From positions 62,001 to 126,000 of the forward strand of contig DATBHR010000055.1 in assembly GCA_036557365.1 (NCBI GenBank): DNA of 64,000 nucleotides, given 5' to 3'. Below the pieces are notes generated by a model. It ran no database searches. It was given only the letters and a program-made list of their open reading frames with translations, and was not told the origin of the DNA. This DNA is from DATKHR01 sp036557365 (lineage in GTDB: Bacteria; Acidobacteriota; Vicinamibacteria; Vicinamibacterales; CAVVIG01). The stretch's first letter is position 1; the number at the start of each line of letters is the position of its first letter. A program made the translations under genes and the position numbers. Below, piece after piece: positions 44,197 through 52,568 of this stretch.

Positions 44197-45324
44197 TCAG
44201 GCGCGGTGTCTGCCGATCAATTCGAGAAAGTCGTCGAAGAGGTAGTCTGCGTCGTGAGGCCCTGGCGATGCTTCGGGATGGTACTGCACGCAGAATACGG
44301 GCTGCTTCTTGTGCCGGAGGCCCTCGACGGTTCCGTCGTAGAGATTCAGGTGCGTGACCTCGACGTCGTCGGGCAGCGACTTCGGATCGACCGCGAACCC
44401 GTGATTCTGCGACGTGATCTCGACCTTGCCGGTCGCGAGCTTCTTGACCGGGTGATTCGCCCCGCGGTGACCGAACTTCAACTTGTACGTGTCGCCGCCC
44501 ATCGCGAGGCCGAGAATCTGGTGGCCCAGGCAGATGCCGAACGTCGGCACACCGGAAGCGACGAGCGTTCTTGCGTTCGCGATCGCATAGCTGAGCGGCG
44601 CGGGATCTCCCGGACCGTTGCTGAGGAAGATGCCGTCGGGCGAGCCCGCGAGCAGATCCGCAGCGGGCGTCGTCGCCGGGTAGACGCGGACGTCGCAGCC
44701 ATGCGCGCTCAGGCGGCGCAGGATGTTCCACTTCATGCCGTAGTCGTAGGCTGCCACCTTCATGCGCCGCTTGGTTCGACGTTCCGGCGCGACATTGAAT
44801 TCATCAGGATCTTCCTGCGGCCAGTCGAACGGCTCGGCCGTCGTCACGTCGCGGACCAGATCCGAGCCCTCCATCGCGGGAATCGAGCGGGCGCGCTCGA
44901 CAAGCGCCTGATGATCGAGCGAATCGCCGGTCGCGATGACGCCGCGCATCACGCCAGCCGATCGAAGCTGCCGGGTCAGCGCGCGCGTGTCGATATCGGA
45001 GATCGCGACGATGCGATGCTGGACGAGATACTCGCGGAGCGTGCTTTCGGCGCGCCAGTTGCTCGCCATCGGCGACTCGTCACGGATGATGAACCCGGCG
45101 ACCTGCGGTGCCCGCGATTCCTTGTCGGCCGTCGCCACGCCGTAGTTGCCGATTTGCGGACAGGTCATCGTGACGATCTGTCCCGAGTACGACGGATCGG
45201 TGAGGACTTCCTGGTAACCCGTCATCGACGTATTGAAGACGACTTCGCCGCCGGTAATGCCTTCGGCGCCGGCGGCCGTTCCGCGAAACCACGTACCGTC
45301 CTCGAGCGCGAGAATTGCGTCCAT
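44197..45324 (-). CDS. carA: Carbamoyl-phosphate synthase small (glutaminase) subunit
   Basis: The 375-residue subunit supplies ammonia from glutamine. The N-terminal CPSase_sm domain has VVFNTSMTGYQEVLTDPSY. The class I glutaminase domain has GICLGHQ with the nucleophile cysteine, LKFGHRGANHPV, and the His-x-Glu pair in VQYHPEASPGPHD. It lies 57 bp downstream of the PEGA pseudokinase and may share its transcript. Confidence 0.98.
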   Translation of the reverse strand: MDAILALEDGTWFRGTAAGAEGITGGEVVFNTSMTGYQEVLTDPSYSGQIVTMTCPQIGNYGVATADKESRAPQVAGFIIRDESPMASNWRAESTLREYLVQHRIVAISDIDTRALTRQLRSAGVMRGVIATGDSLDHQALVERARSIPAMEGSDLVRDVTTAEPFDWPQEDPDEFNVAPERRTKRRMKVAAYDYGMKWNILRRLSAHGCDVRVYPATTPAADLLAGSPDGIFLSNGPGDPAPLSYAIANARTLVASGVPTFGICLGHQILGLAMGGDTYKLKFGHRGANHPVKKLATGKVEITSQNHGFAVDPKSLPDDVEVTHLNLYDGTVEGLRHKKQPVFCVQYHPEASPGPHDADYLFDDFLELIGRHRA

Positions 45325-45381
45325 TCTGATTGTTTGTCCCCGTTGCCTTTACGTCGCCCTCACTCGGCATGGCCGCAGGCG

Positions 45382-47187
45382 CTACCTCTCCAACGATGCC
45401 GTCACGCGATTCTGTTCGCTGGCGACGATGCGGACCGACGATGACCAGCGGCGGTAGCCGTCGCGTTCGAGGCGAATCGCGTGTTCGCCGGCCGACACGT
45501 TCTGCATCGCCAGCGGTGTCGTTCCGATCATCTGACCGTCGAGGAACACGCGCGCGCCCTCAGGCCGCGATTCCACGCTCAACCGACCGCTGAAGCGTCC
45601 CACCGTTCCGGACGCGGCCGTCTGCGACTGCGCCGTCTTCTCGCTCGTCGATGGACGCGGCGCCGCGGTGCTCGCGCGCGCGCTTCGCGTCCGGTCGTCG
45701 GAGCGCGGCTGCGATGCTCGTCTATCAGTCTTCGGCGGTGCGACCGGCGCGGGCCGCTGCTTGGGAGCTTCGGCGGGCGGCGGTGGAACGACGGCAGGCT
45801 TCTGTGTCTCGCCGACGGCAACGTCGGTGCCTTCGCGGGCCGGCGTCGATGGCGTTGACTGCGGCGACGCGACAGCAGCCGCGCCGGCGGCGTGGTCGGT
45901 ATGATCGCGTGACCCGACGCCGTACCCTCCTGCAAATCCGATTGCGAGTCCGATCGCAAGCGCGGCCATCAGCGGCCAGACCGCCGACCGCGAGCGCTCG
46001 AGCGCCGAAATCGGCGGAGGCTCGTGCATGAGCGTCGGGCTCGCCACCGGCACGTGTCGTTCGACCTGCACCGGCGGACGCGTGTCCACATCATCGTACC
46101 GCTTCGGCTCGGCTGGTCTCAGATCGATCGCCTCGAGCGGAGCGGAGCCTGCTGCGGCAGCGGCAATCGTCAAGGGGACCTCGTCGACGGTCGCATCGAC
46201 AGGCTTCTCTTCGGGTGGTTCAATTGCCTTCGTCGCCGCAGACTTCTCATCGCGGGCGGCAGTTGGGACCGCGACCGCAGAAGGCGCATGTGCCGCGGAC
46301 GCCGCGTCGGGTTCGCCGAGCGGCAGTTGCGGTTCGGCGCTCTTTTTCGCCTGAGATGCCGGACGCTTTCTCGGCGGCGGTTCCGTGAGCGCGACGTTTG
46401 GAAATGCGCTCTTCAACGCCTCCGCGAACTCGAGCGCCGTCGGATAACGCTGATCGGGATTCTCGTCCAGCGCTCGCGCAAAGATGTCGCGGAGGTCCGT
46501 CGTTCGCGCTCCGGCCAGATCCGTCAGGCCATCAGCCACTTCGCGACCGAATCCGGAAATCCGTCGAGCCCACAGGAGCTCGTGGATGAGCGCAGCCAGG
46601 CTGAAGACATCCGCGCGGCGGTCCCAGTCTTGGCCCGCGACGCGCTCCGGCGCCGTGTACGGACGTCGGACAGGAATCGAAACGCCGACGAGTTCGAGCG
46701 CGCGTGCGACGCCGACGCCGGTGAGGCGGGTTTCGTCGGCGGACAGGAGGACGTCGCGCGGGTGAAGGGCGCCGTGCGTGAAATCCACGGTCGCCGAAAA
46801 ATCGAGCGCCCCCGCGAGCTGCGTCGCGACACGAAGCGCGTCTGCCGGCGGCGCGGCGCCGTATTCGCGCACCGCTGAATCGAGCGAGTCGGCGGCGACG
46901 TAGTCTTCGGCCAGATACGCCGACACGCCGGTGATTCCGGTCGCAAGCGGAACGGCCATCGCCGGATGAGTCAGTTCGGCGGCGATCAGCTGCTCGAAGC
47001 TGGCAACGAGGCGGTGAACTTTATCCGGCGCGATGTCGAGTCGGAAGAGTTTGACCGCAACCAGACGCTCGCGCTTGGCGTCATAAGCCCGATACACCGG
47101 GCCAAGCGTTCCCGCACCAATTTGATGAAGAACCCGAAAAGGTCCGAATGCGTCTGGGGCCGCAGGTCCGGAAGCGTCCGTGTTCAG
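45382..47187 (-). CDS. PEGA-domain pseudokinase with apparent CTG start
   Basis: The 601-residue protein has a Ser/Thr-kinase fold (G24-A-G-T-L-G glycine loop, K46 in AVKLF, TAPERV activation segment), a disordered linker, one membrane span near 400, and a C-terminal PEGA domain (VESRPEGARVFLDGQMIGTT). The catalytic HRD is HGA, the KxxN pair becomes H and D, and DFG is GVG, so catalysis is not expected. The kinase glycine loop precedes the first GTG (47097). A CTG at 47187 sits 7 nt after AGAGGAG and restores a complete N-terminus; no ATG or TTG is available. It lies upstream of carA. Confidence 0.85.
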   Translation of the reverse strand: MNTDASGPAAPDAFGPFRVLHQIGAGTLGPVYRAYDAKRERLVAVKLFRLDIAPDKVHRLVASFEQLIAAELTHPAMAVPLATGITGVSAYLAEDYVAADSLDSAVREYGAAPPADALRVATQLAGALDFSATVDFTHGALHPRDVLLSADETRLTGVGVARALELVGVSIPVRRPYTAPERVAGQDWDRRADVFSLAALIHELLWARRISGFGREVADGLTDLAGARTTDLRDIFARALDENPDQRYPTALEFAEALKSAFPNVALTEPPPRKRPASQAKKSAEPQLPLGEPDAASAAHAPSAVAVPTAARDEKSAATKAIEPPEEKPVDATVDEVPLTIAAAAAGSAPLEAIDLRPAEPKRYDDVDTRPPVQVERHVPVASPTLMHEPPPISALERSRSAVWPLMAALAIGLAIGFAGGYGVGSRDHTDHAAGAAAVASPQSTPSTPAREGTDVAVGETQKPAVVPPPPAEAPKQRPAPVAPPKTDRRASQPRSDDRTRSARASTAAPRPSTSEKTAQSQTAASGTVGRFSGRLSVESRPEGARVFLDGQMIGTTPLAMQNVSAGEHAIRLERDGYRRWSSSVRIVASEQNRVTASLER

Positions 47188-47267
47188 TGAAGAACTCCTC
47201 TGAGGAAGGCACCTAAGTTTAACATGGTTGACAGTTTCCGGGACGCTCTGCGACAGTAGGCTCTCTG

Positions 47268-48938
47268 GTGCCGGCCAATTCCACCGAAGGTGCAGCCGCG
47301 CTTCCGCACGAGTCTTTGGTGCGCACGCCGGTCGACGTTCGTCGCTTCCCCTGGATTCGTCGTCTCGCGGCGGACTACGCGTACGATTTCCGATCGGTCG
47401 CGCCGTTTTTTTCCGGCAACCCTGCCGATCGTTCCGCCTGGGCCGACACGATCGCGCGCACGCAGAAGCACGACCGCCGCCGCGCGGAAATCTCGGACCT
47501 GCTTCTGACTCAGCAGAGCCGCCGCGGCGCGCCTCCGCAGGCGCGTGACGCCGCGCGACTGCTGGCCGATCGGCGCACCGTCGCGATTCTCACGGGTCAA
47601 CAGGCGGGGCTCTTCGGCGGACCGCTGTTCACGCTGCTCAAAGCGATGACGGCCATCAAGCTGGCCGAGCAGGTCGCGCGCGAGCACCAGGTGCCGGCGG
47701 TTCCCATCTTCTGGATCGACGCGGAGGATCACGACTGGGAGGAAGTCCGTTCGTGTACGGTGTTCGGCGAAGACCTGACGCCGCACACCGTGGCCCTTCC
47801 CGCCCGTCCTGGTTCCGATCCCACCCCCGTCGCCACCGTCCAGCTCGAAGCCTCCATCGAAGACGCGCTGACGGAGCTTCAGTCGATTCTGCCGCCGTCA
47901 GAGTTCCGCGCATCGCTCATGGACGGGTTGAGGTCGGCGTACCGGCCCGGCACCGGCATGGCCGACGCGTTTGGCCGGTGGCTCGAGCACGTCCTCGGTT
48001 CGAGGGGCCTCGTCGTGTACGACTCGTCGGACGCCACGTCGAAGCCGCTCGCAGCGCAGGTGTTTGCGCGCGAGCTGTCGATGCCCGGTCAGACGGTCCG
48101 CCTCGCCGCGCTGGCGGGATCGGATCTGACCGCACGCGGCTATCACGCGCAGGTGCACGCGCAGGACGACAGCCTCGCGCTCTTCCACCTCGTGGACGGG
48201 CGACGGGCGATCCGGCAGCAGGACGGCCGTTTCCTGGTCGGCGATCAGCAATATCCAGCGGCGGTGCTGGTGAAACAGGCGTCGGAACAGCCGACCGGTT
48301 TCAGTCCGAACGTCCTGCTCCGCCCCATCGTGCAGGACACGATCTTCCCCACGGTCTGTTACGTGGCGGGGCCGAACGAGCTCGCGTATCTCGGACAGCT
48401 GCGCGGCGTCTACGATCACTTTGGCGTGCCGATGCCGCTGATGTATCCCCGCGCCAGCGCAACGCTCGTCGACTCGGCGACCGCGCGGTTCCTCAACAAG
48501 TACGGCATGCCGCTCGAGTCACTGCAGCCGCAGGACGAAGCGGCGCTCAACGACCTGCTCAAATCGCAAATCCCCCCCATCGTCGAGGATTCGTTCGCCG
48601 GGGCCTCACGCGCGATCGAAGCCGAGATGAACACGCTGATCCAGGCCATTCCGGCGCTGGATCCGACCCTGGAGGGTGCTGCGCGCTCGACGCTCGGCCG
48701 GATGCAGCACGACCTCCAGACGCTCCATGGCAAGATGATTTCCGCCGCCAAACGGCGGGACGAGACCCTTCGACGGCAATTCATCCGCGCACGCGCACTC
48801 GCCTTCCCCAGCGGCCACGCGCAGGAGCGCACGATCGGTTTTGTGTCGTTTCTGAACCAGTACGGCCCGGCACTCGTGTCCCGCCTGGACGATGAACTGC
48901 CGCTCGATCTCGGCCGACACTGGATAGTGACGATCTGA
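47268..48938 (+). CDS. bshC: BshC putative cysteine ligase (bacillithiol synthesis)
   Basis: The 556-residue protein fits BshC: LTGQQAGLFGGPLFTLLKAM, IFWIDAEDHDWEEV, FSPNVLLRPIVQDTIFPTV and CYVAGPNELAYLGQL. BshC adds cysteine to GlcN-malate in bacillithiol biosynthesis. The other bsh genes are not present here, and the ligase role is inferred from the family. The GTG at 47268 follows AGG with 7-nt spacing. It is divergent from the pseudokinase. Confidence 0.94.
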   Translation: MPANSTEGAAALPHESLVRTPVDVRRFPWIRRLAADYAYDFRSVAPFFSGNPADRSAWADTIARTQKHDRRRAEISDLLLTQQSRRGAPPQARDAARLLADRRTVAILTGQQAGLFGGPLFTLLKAMTAIKLAEQVAREHQVPAVPIFWIDAEDHDWEEVRSCTVFGEDLTPHTVALPARPGSDPTPVATVQLEASIEDALTELQSILPPSEFRASLMDGLRSAYRPGTGMADAFGRWLEHVLGSRGLVVYDSSDATSKPLAAQVFARELSMPGQTVRLAALAGSDLTARGYHAQVHAQDDSLALFHLVDGRRAIRQQDGRFLVGDQQYPAAVLVKQASEQPTGFSPNVLLRPIVQDTIFPTVCYVAGPNELAYLGQLRGVYDHFGVPMPLMYPRASATLVDSATARFLNKYGMPLESLQPQDEAALNDLLKSQIPPIVEDSFAGASRAIEAEMNTLIQAIPALDPTLEGAARSTLGRMQHDLQTLHGKMISAAKRRDETLRRQFIRARALAFPSGHAQERTIGFVSFLNQYGPALVSRLDDELPLDLGRHWIVTI

Positions 48939-48995
48939 TCGTCAATCGGCGTCGGCGATCGACTGGCTGATCGCCGGGAAGTTGGGGATACGTTT

Positions 48996-51386
48996 CTGGC
49001 CAAGCCGAAACCGAAGTCGGCACGATTACTGACCATCCGCGTCGCCGCGATCTGGCGCCGTCCGTGGGTGCGCGTCACGGCGGCCGTGCTCGCCGTCCCC
49101 GTGACGCTGTCGATCATCGCCGCCGGCTACTACTACGTCCGCTTCGCGCATCTGATCGACGCTCGCCTGCACGGCGAACGTCAGACCGTGCTGCCGCGCG
49201 TCTTCGCCCGTCCGCTCGAATTGCGGCGCGGCCAGTCGATGACCGATCGTCAGTTGATCGATCGCCTCAACGATCTCGGTTACGCGCAGCGGGTCGCTGT
49301 CGAAAAGCCGGGCGAGTTCGCCGTCGGCAACGGTGCCGTGAGCATTTTGCCTCGCAGCGCCGAGCTCAAAGGACAAGTCGTCCGCGTCGTGTTCCAGCGT
49401 CCTGCGAGCACTCCCGCGGTCAAGACCGTCGCGGCGAAGAAGCCGCCGACGCGGCCCGCCGATCGCGTGCTGCAGCTCGAGTTGGGGACCCATGCGAGCG
49501 AGCGTCTGACGCTCGACGCGCCGGTGCTCGCGTCGCTCGTGAGCGGCGAGCGTGAGAAGCGGCGCCCGGTCGCACTCGCGGCGATTCCGTCGCGCATGAC
49601 GCAGGCGGTGCTCGCGATCGAAGATCGTCGCTTCTACGAGCATCCGGGAATCGATCCCATCGGCATGATGGGCGCGGCGTTCTCGTACGCCACGGGCCGG
49701 CGCACCTACCTCGCCGGCGGCAGCACCGTCACGCAGCAGCTCGTTCGCAACGTCTTCCTGCCGAAGTTCGACGGGATGACGCTGCAGACAGCGCGCGAGC
49801 GATCGACGCGGCGCAAACTGCTGGAGATCTGGGTGTCCATTGTCCTGACGCAGCGCGCGTCGAAGGACGAAATCCTCGAGATGTACCTGAACGACATCCC
49901 GCTCGGCCAGCGCGGATCGTTCGCGATTTTCGGCGTGGCCGAGGCGTCGCGCCTCTTCTTCGGGAAGGACGTCAGCAACGTGACGCTCGCCGAGGCGGCG
50001 ACGATTGCCGGCGTCATCCAGCAGCCGTCGGCGCTCTCGCCCTTCAACAATCCGGAACGCTGCCGCGAGCGCCGGAACATCGTCCTGCAGGCGATGGCCG
50101 ACTCGGGCTTCATCAACCAGGACGCCGCGACGCGCGCGTCGAAGGAGCCGCTCGCCGTCGTGCAGCGCGCGCTCGAAGCCGAGGCGCCGTACTTCGTGGA
50201 CTACGTGGGCCAGACGCTTGCCGATCAGTATCCGAAGCTGACGACCGTCACGAACCAGGCGCTCGACGTCTACACGACTCTGGATCTGCATCTCCAGCGC
50301 ATCGCGCAGGACGCCGTCCGCGACGGGCTGACCAAGGTCGACGAGCTCCTGTCACGCCGCAAGCGCAAGGGCAAGGCAGAAGCCGCGTTGATTTCGATCG
50401 ATCCTCGCACCGGCGAGATTCTCGCCTTCGTCGGCGGCCGTTCGTACAACCAGTCGCAATACGATCGCGCGATCCTCTCGCGACGCCAGCCAGGATCCGT
50501 GTTCAAGCCGTTCGTCTACCTGAGTGCGTTCGAGCAGGCGCTGCGCGAAGGCCGGCACGACATCACCCCAGCGACGATCACGATCGACGAACCCGAGACC
50601 TTCGAGTTCGACGATCAGGAGTGGACGCCTGAAAACTACGAAGGCAAGTACGACGGACCGATCACGTACCGTCAGGCGCTGGCGCATTCGAGAAACCTCG
50701 GCACCATTCACGTTGCACAGGCGGCGGGCTACGGTCACGTCGCGGATTTGTGGAAGTCGCTCGGTGTCGGCAATCCGCCGAAGCCGTATCCGTCGATCGC
50801 GCTCGGCGTGTTCGAGGCAACGCCGTACGAGATCGCAACCGCCTACACGATCTTTCCGAATGACGGAACGATTCGTCCGCTCAAACACATCCTCCGGCTG
50901 ACGAGCGGCGGCAAGGACGTGCTCCGTCCGCCCGAACCAAAAACGCGGCAGATTGCGCGGCCCGAAACGACGTTCCTGGTCACCAATATGATGCGCAGCG
51001 TGCTGAACGAGGGGACCGCTGCCGGCGCGCGCGCGGCCGGCTTCACGCTCGACGCTGCGGGAAAGACCGGAACCACCAACGATCTCCGCGACGCCTGGTT
51101 CGTCGGCTTCACGCCCGACCTGCTGACGGTCGTCTGGGTCGGCTTTGACGACAATCAGCCCGTCGGCTTGAGCGGCGCACAGGCCGCCCTACCGATCTGG
51201 ACGCAATACATGAAAGCGGCCCTGGCCGGCCGGTCGAGCGTCGCGTTCGACGTGCCGGAAGGAATCGCCTTCGTGAACATCGATCCGCTCAACGGTCAGC
51301 TGGCCTCACCCGCGTGTCCCAAGACGTTCAGCGAGGCGTTCATCGCCGGCACCGAACCGACGACGATGTGCGAATTGCACAAATAG
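48996..51386 (+). CDS. Class A penicillin-binding protein (PBP1b-like), apparent CTG start
   Basis: The 796-residue bifunctional enzyme polymerises and cross-links peptidoglycan. A basic cytoplasmic tail and one membrane span come first, then a UB2H-like segment and a glycosyltransferase domain (AIEDRRFYEHPG, GGSTVTQQLVRN). The transpeptidase carries SVFK, HSRN and KTGTT motifs. The usual GTG at 49068 lacks a ribosome binding site and would cut off the basic tail. A CTG at 48996 stands 7 nt after GGGGA. A G-rich array begins at the stop codon. Confidence 0.94.
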   Translation: MAKPKPKSARLLTIRVAAIWRRPWVRVTAAVLAVPVTLSIIAAGYYYVRFAHLIDARLHGERQTVLPRVFARPLELRRGQSMTDRQLIDRLNDLGYAQRVAVEKPGEFAVGNGAVSILPRSAELKGQVVRVVFQRPASTPAVKTVAAKKPPTRPADRVLQLELGTHASERLTLDAPVLASLVSGEREKRRPVALAAIPSRMTQAVLAIEDRRFYEHPGIDPIGMMGAAFSYATGRRTYLAGGSTVTQQLVRNVFLPKFDGMTLQTARERSTRRKLLEIWVSIVLTQRASKDEILEMYLNDIPLGQRGSFAIFGVAEASRLFFGKDVSNVTLAEAATIAGVIQQPSALSPFNNPERCRERRNIVLQAMADSGFINQDAATRASKEPLAVVQRALEAEAPYFVDYVGQTLADQYPKLTTVTNQALDVYTTLDLHLQRIAQDAVRDGLTKVDELLSRRKRKGKAEAALISIDPRTGEILAFVGGRSYNQSQYDRAILSRRQPGSVFKPFVYLSAFEQALREGRHDITPATITIDEPETFEFDDQEWTPENYEGKYDGPITYRQALAHSRNLGTIHVAQAAGYGHVADLWKSLGVGNPPKPYPSIALGVFEATPYEIATAYTIFPNDGTIRPLKHILRLTSGGKDVLRPPEPKTRQIARPETTFLVTNMMRSVLNEGTAAGARAAGFTLDAAGKTGTTNDLRDAWFVGFTPDLLTVVWVGFDDNQPVGLSGAQAALPIWTQYMKAALAGRSSVAFDVPEGIAFVNIDPLNGQLASPACPKTFSEAFIAGTEPTTMCELHK

Positions 51387-51476
51387 GGCGGGTGGGGCGG
51401 ATGGGTCAGGTGGGAGGGGTAGGACAGGTCGGTCGGGTAAGGCGGGTAGGAAAGATAGGACGGATGGGAAGATAGG
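51387..51476. repeat. Degenerate G-rich array (GGTAGGA/GGGCGG type), left arm
   Basis: About 90 bp of degenerate purine-rich units of 7-9 nt (GGTAGGA, GGCGGGT, GATAGGA). The first 19 bp hold four G-tracts separated by short loops, a good G-quadruplex candidate. It runs directly from the PBP stop codon and faces a pyrimidine-rich counterpart at 51501-51622. Confidence 0.75.
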
Positions 51477-51500
51477 CTGCTCCTCCTCGTTCACGAGCGC

Positions 51501-51622
51501 ATCTCCCTTTCTCTCTTATCTCTCCTATCTCTCCCATCTCTCCCATCTCTCCTACCCGCCCCACCAGACCTATCTCTCCTACCTGCCCGATCTCCCCGCC
51601 CTGCCCGACCCTCCAGGCCCGC
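51501..51622. repeat. Degenerate pyrimidine array (CTATCTCTCC type), right arm
   Basis: Degenerate units of 9-10 nt such as CTATCTCTCC, CATCTCTCC and CTACCTGCCC repeat across 120 bp. The array is the approximate inverse complement of the G-rich arm and could fold back on it. It ends 9 bp before the TATAAT of the XdhC-like gene. Confidence 0.75.
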
Positions 51623-51631
51623 CCGCGCCCG

Positions 51632-51637
51632 TATAAT
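51632..51637 (+). promoter_or_regulatory. -10 element of the XdhC-like gene
   Basis: A perfect TATAAT ends 10 bp before the ATG at 51648, which places the start of transcription only a few bases upstream of the start codon. A -35 would fall inside the pyrimidine array, which shows no clear hexamer. Confidence 0.6.
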
Positions 51638-51647
51638 CACGACAGGC

Positions 51648-52478
51648 ATGAACCAGGAGGTCTTCGCGGCGGTGGCGGATGCGCTCGAGCGCGGCGAACC
51701 GGCGGCGCTCGTGACCATCGTCTCGGCGATGGGCTCGACGCCCCAGCGGGTCGGCGCCAAGATGCTCGTCTTCGCGGACGGACGCATCGTCGGCACCATC
51801 GGCGGTGGATGCTACGAAAATGACGCGTTCTGGAAGGCGCGCGAGGCCATCAAGACCCGGCGGCCGGAGCTCGTCCATTACGAACTGTCCGACGATTTCG
51901 CGCAGGAGACCGGGCTCATCTGCGGCGGGCAGATGAACGTGTACATCGAGCCGATCGAGCCGTCCCCCGAGCTGTATATCGTCGGCGCGGGACACGTCGG
52001 TTTTCATCTCGCGAAATTCGCGGCCGAAGTCGGCTTCCGCGTGCACGTCATCGACGACCGTGAGAAGTTCGCGAACGCCGAGCGCTTTCCGAGCGCGGTC
52101 GAAGTGGTCGTCGACGATATTCCGGCGTGGATCGAGCGCGCGAATCTTCCGCTGCACGCGTACGCCGTCATCGTGACGCGCGGACACACCAACGACCTCG
52201 AGGCGCTGCGCGTGCTCGCGCCGCGCGAGCTCCGCTATCTCGGCCTGATCGGCAGCCGCGCCAAGGTCGCGCGCATCTACGACGCGCTCGTCGAAAGCCA
52301 GATGCCGACCGAAGTGCTTCAGCGCGTCCATGCGCCGATCGGGCTCGACATCGGCGCCGTGACGCCGCAGGAGATCGCCGTCAGCATCCTCGCGGAGCTG
52401 ATTGCCGTGAAGCACGGCAAGGAACACCCCGCCGAGATGAAGTGGACGCCCCCGCAGATGTCGAAGTCGGAAGCGTGA
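51648..52478 (+). CDS. XdhC/CoxI-family protein
   Basis: The 276-residue protein has the XdhC N-domain (LVTIVSAMGSTPQRVGAKML, GTIGGGCYEN) and a Rossmann C-domain with YIVGAGHVGFHLAKFA near 111, then GLIGSRAKV and GLDIGAVTPQEIAVSI. XdhC proteins insert or sulfurate molybdenum cofactor for xanthine dehydrogenase-type enzymes. No molybdenum hydroxylase is encoded here. A purine link is possible because an amidohydrolase/deaminase follows 90 bp downstream. Confidence 0.93.
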   Translation: MNQEVFAAVADALERGEPAALVTIVSAMGSTPQRVGAKMLVFADGRIVGTIGGGCYENDAFWKAREAIKTRRPELVHYELSDDFAQETGLICGGQMNVYIEPIEPSPELYIVGAGHVGFHLAKFAAEVGFRVHVIDDREKFANAERFPSAVEVVVDDIPAWIERANLPLHAYAVIVTRGHTNDLEALRVLAPRELRYLGLIGSRAKVARIYDALVESQMPTEVLQRVHAPIGLDIGAVTPQEIAVSILAELIAVKHGKEHPAEMKWTPPQMSKSEA

Positions 52479-52512
52479 CGCCTGATCCGAGAGCCGGATT
52501 TACGCTCGCGAC

Positions 52513-52561
52513 CTTCCCACTTCCCTTCTACCTTTTACCTTTTACCTTTTAAGTTTTAACT
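52513..52561. repeat. Heptamer array TTTTACC
   Basis: Seven consecutive 7-mers: CTTCCCA, CTTCCCT, TCTACCT, TTTACCT, TTTACCT, TTTAAGT, TTTAACT. It occupies the gap between the XdhC-like gene and the amidohydrolase and reaches to within 8 bp of the start codon, where a ribosome binding site would normally be. Confidence 0.88.
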
Positions 52562-52568
52562 TTCCGCC

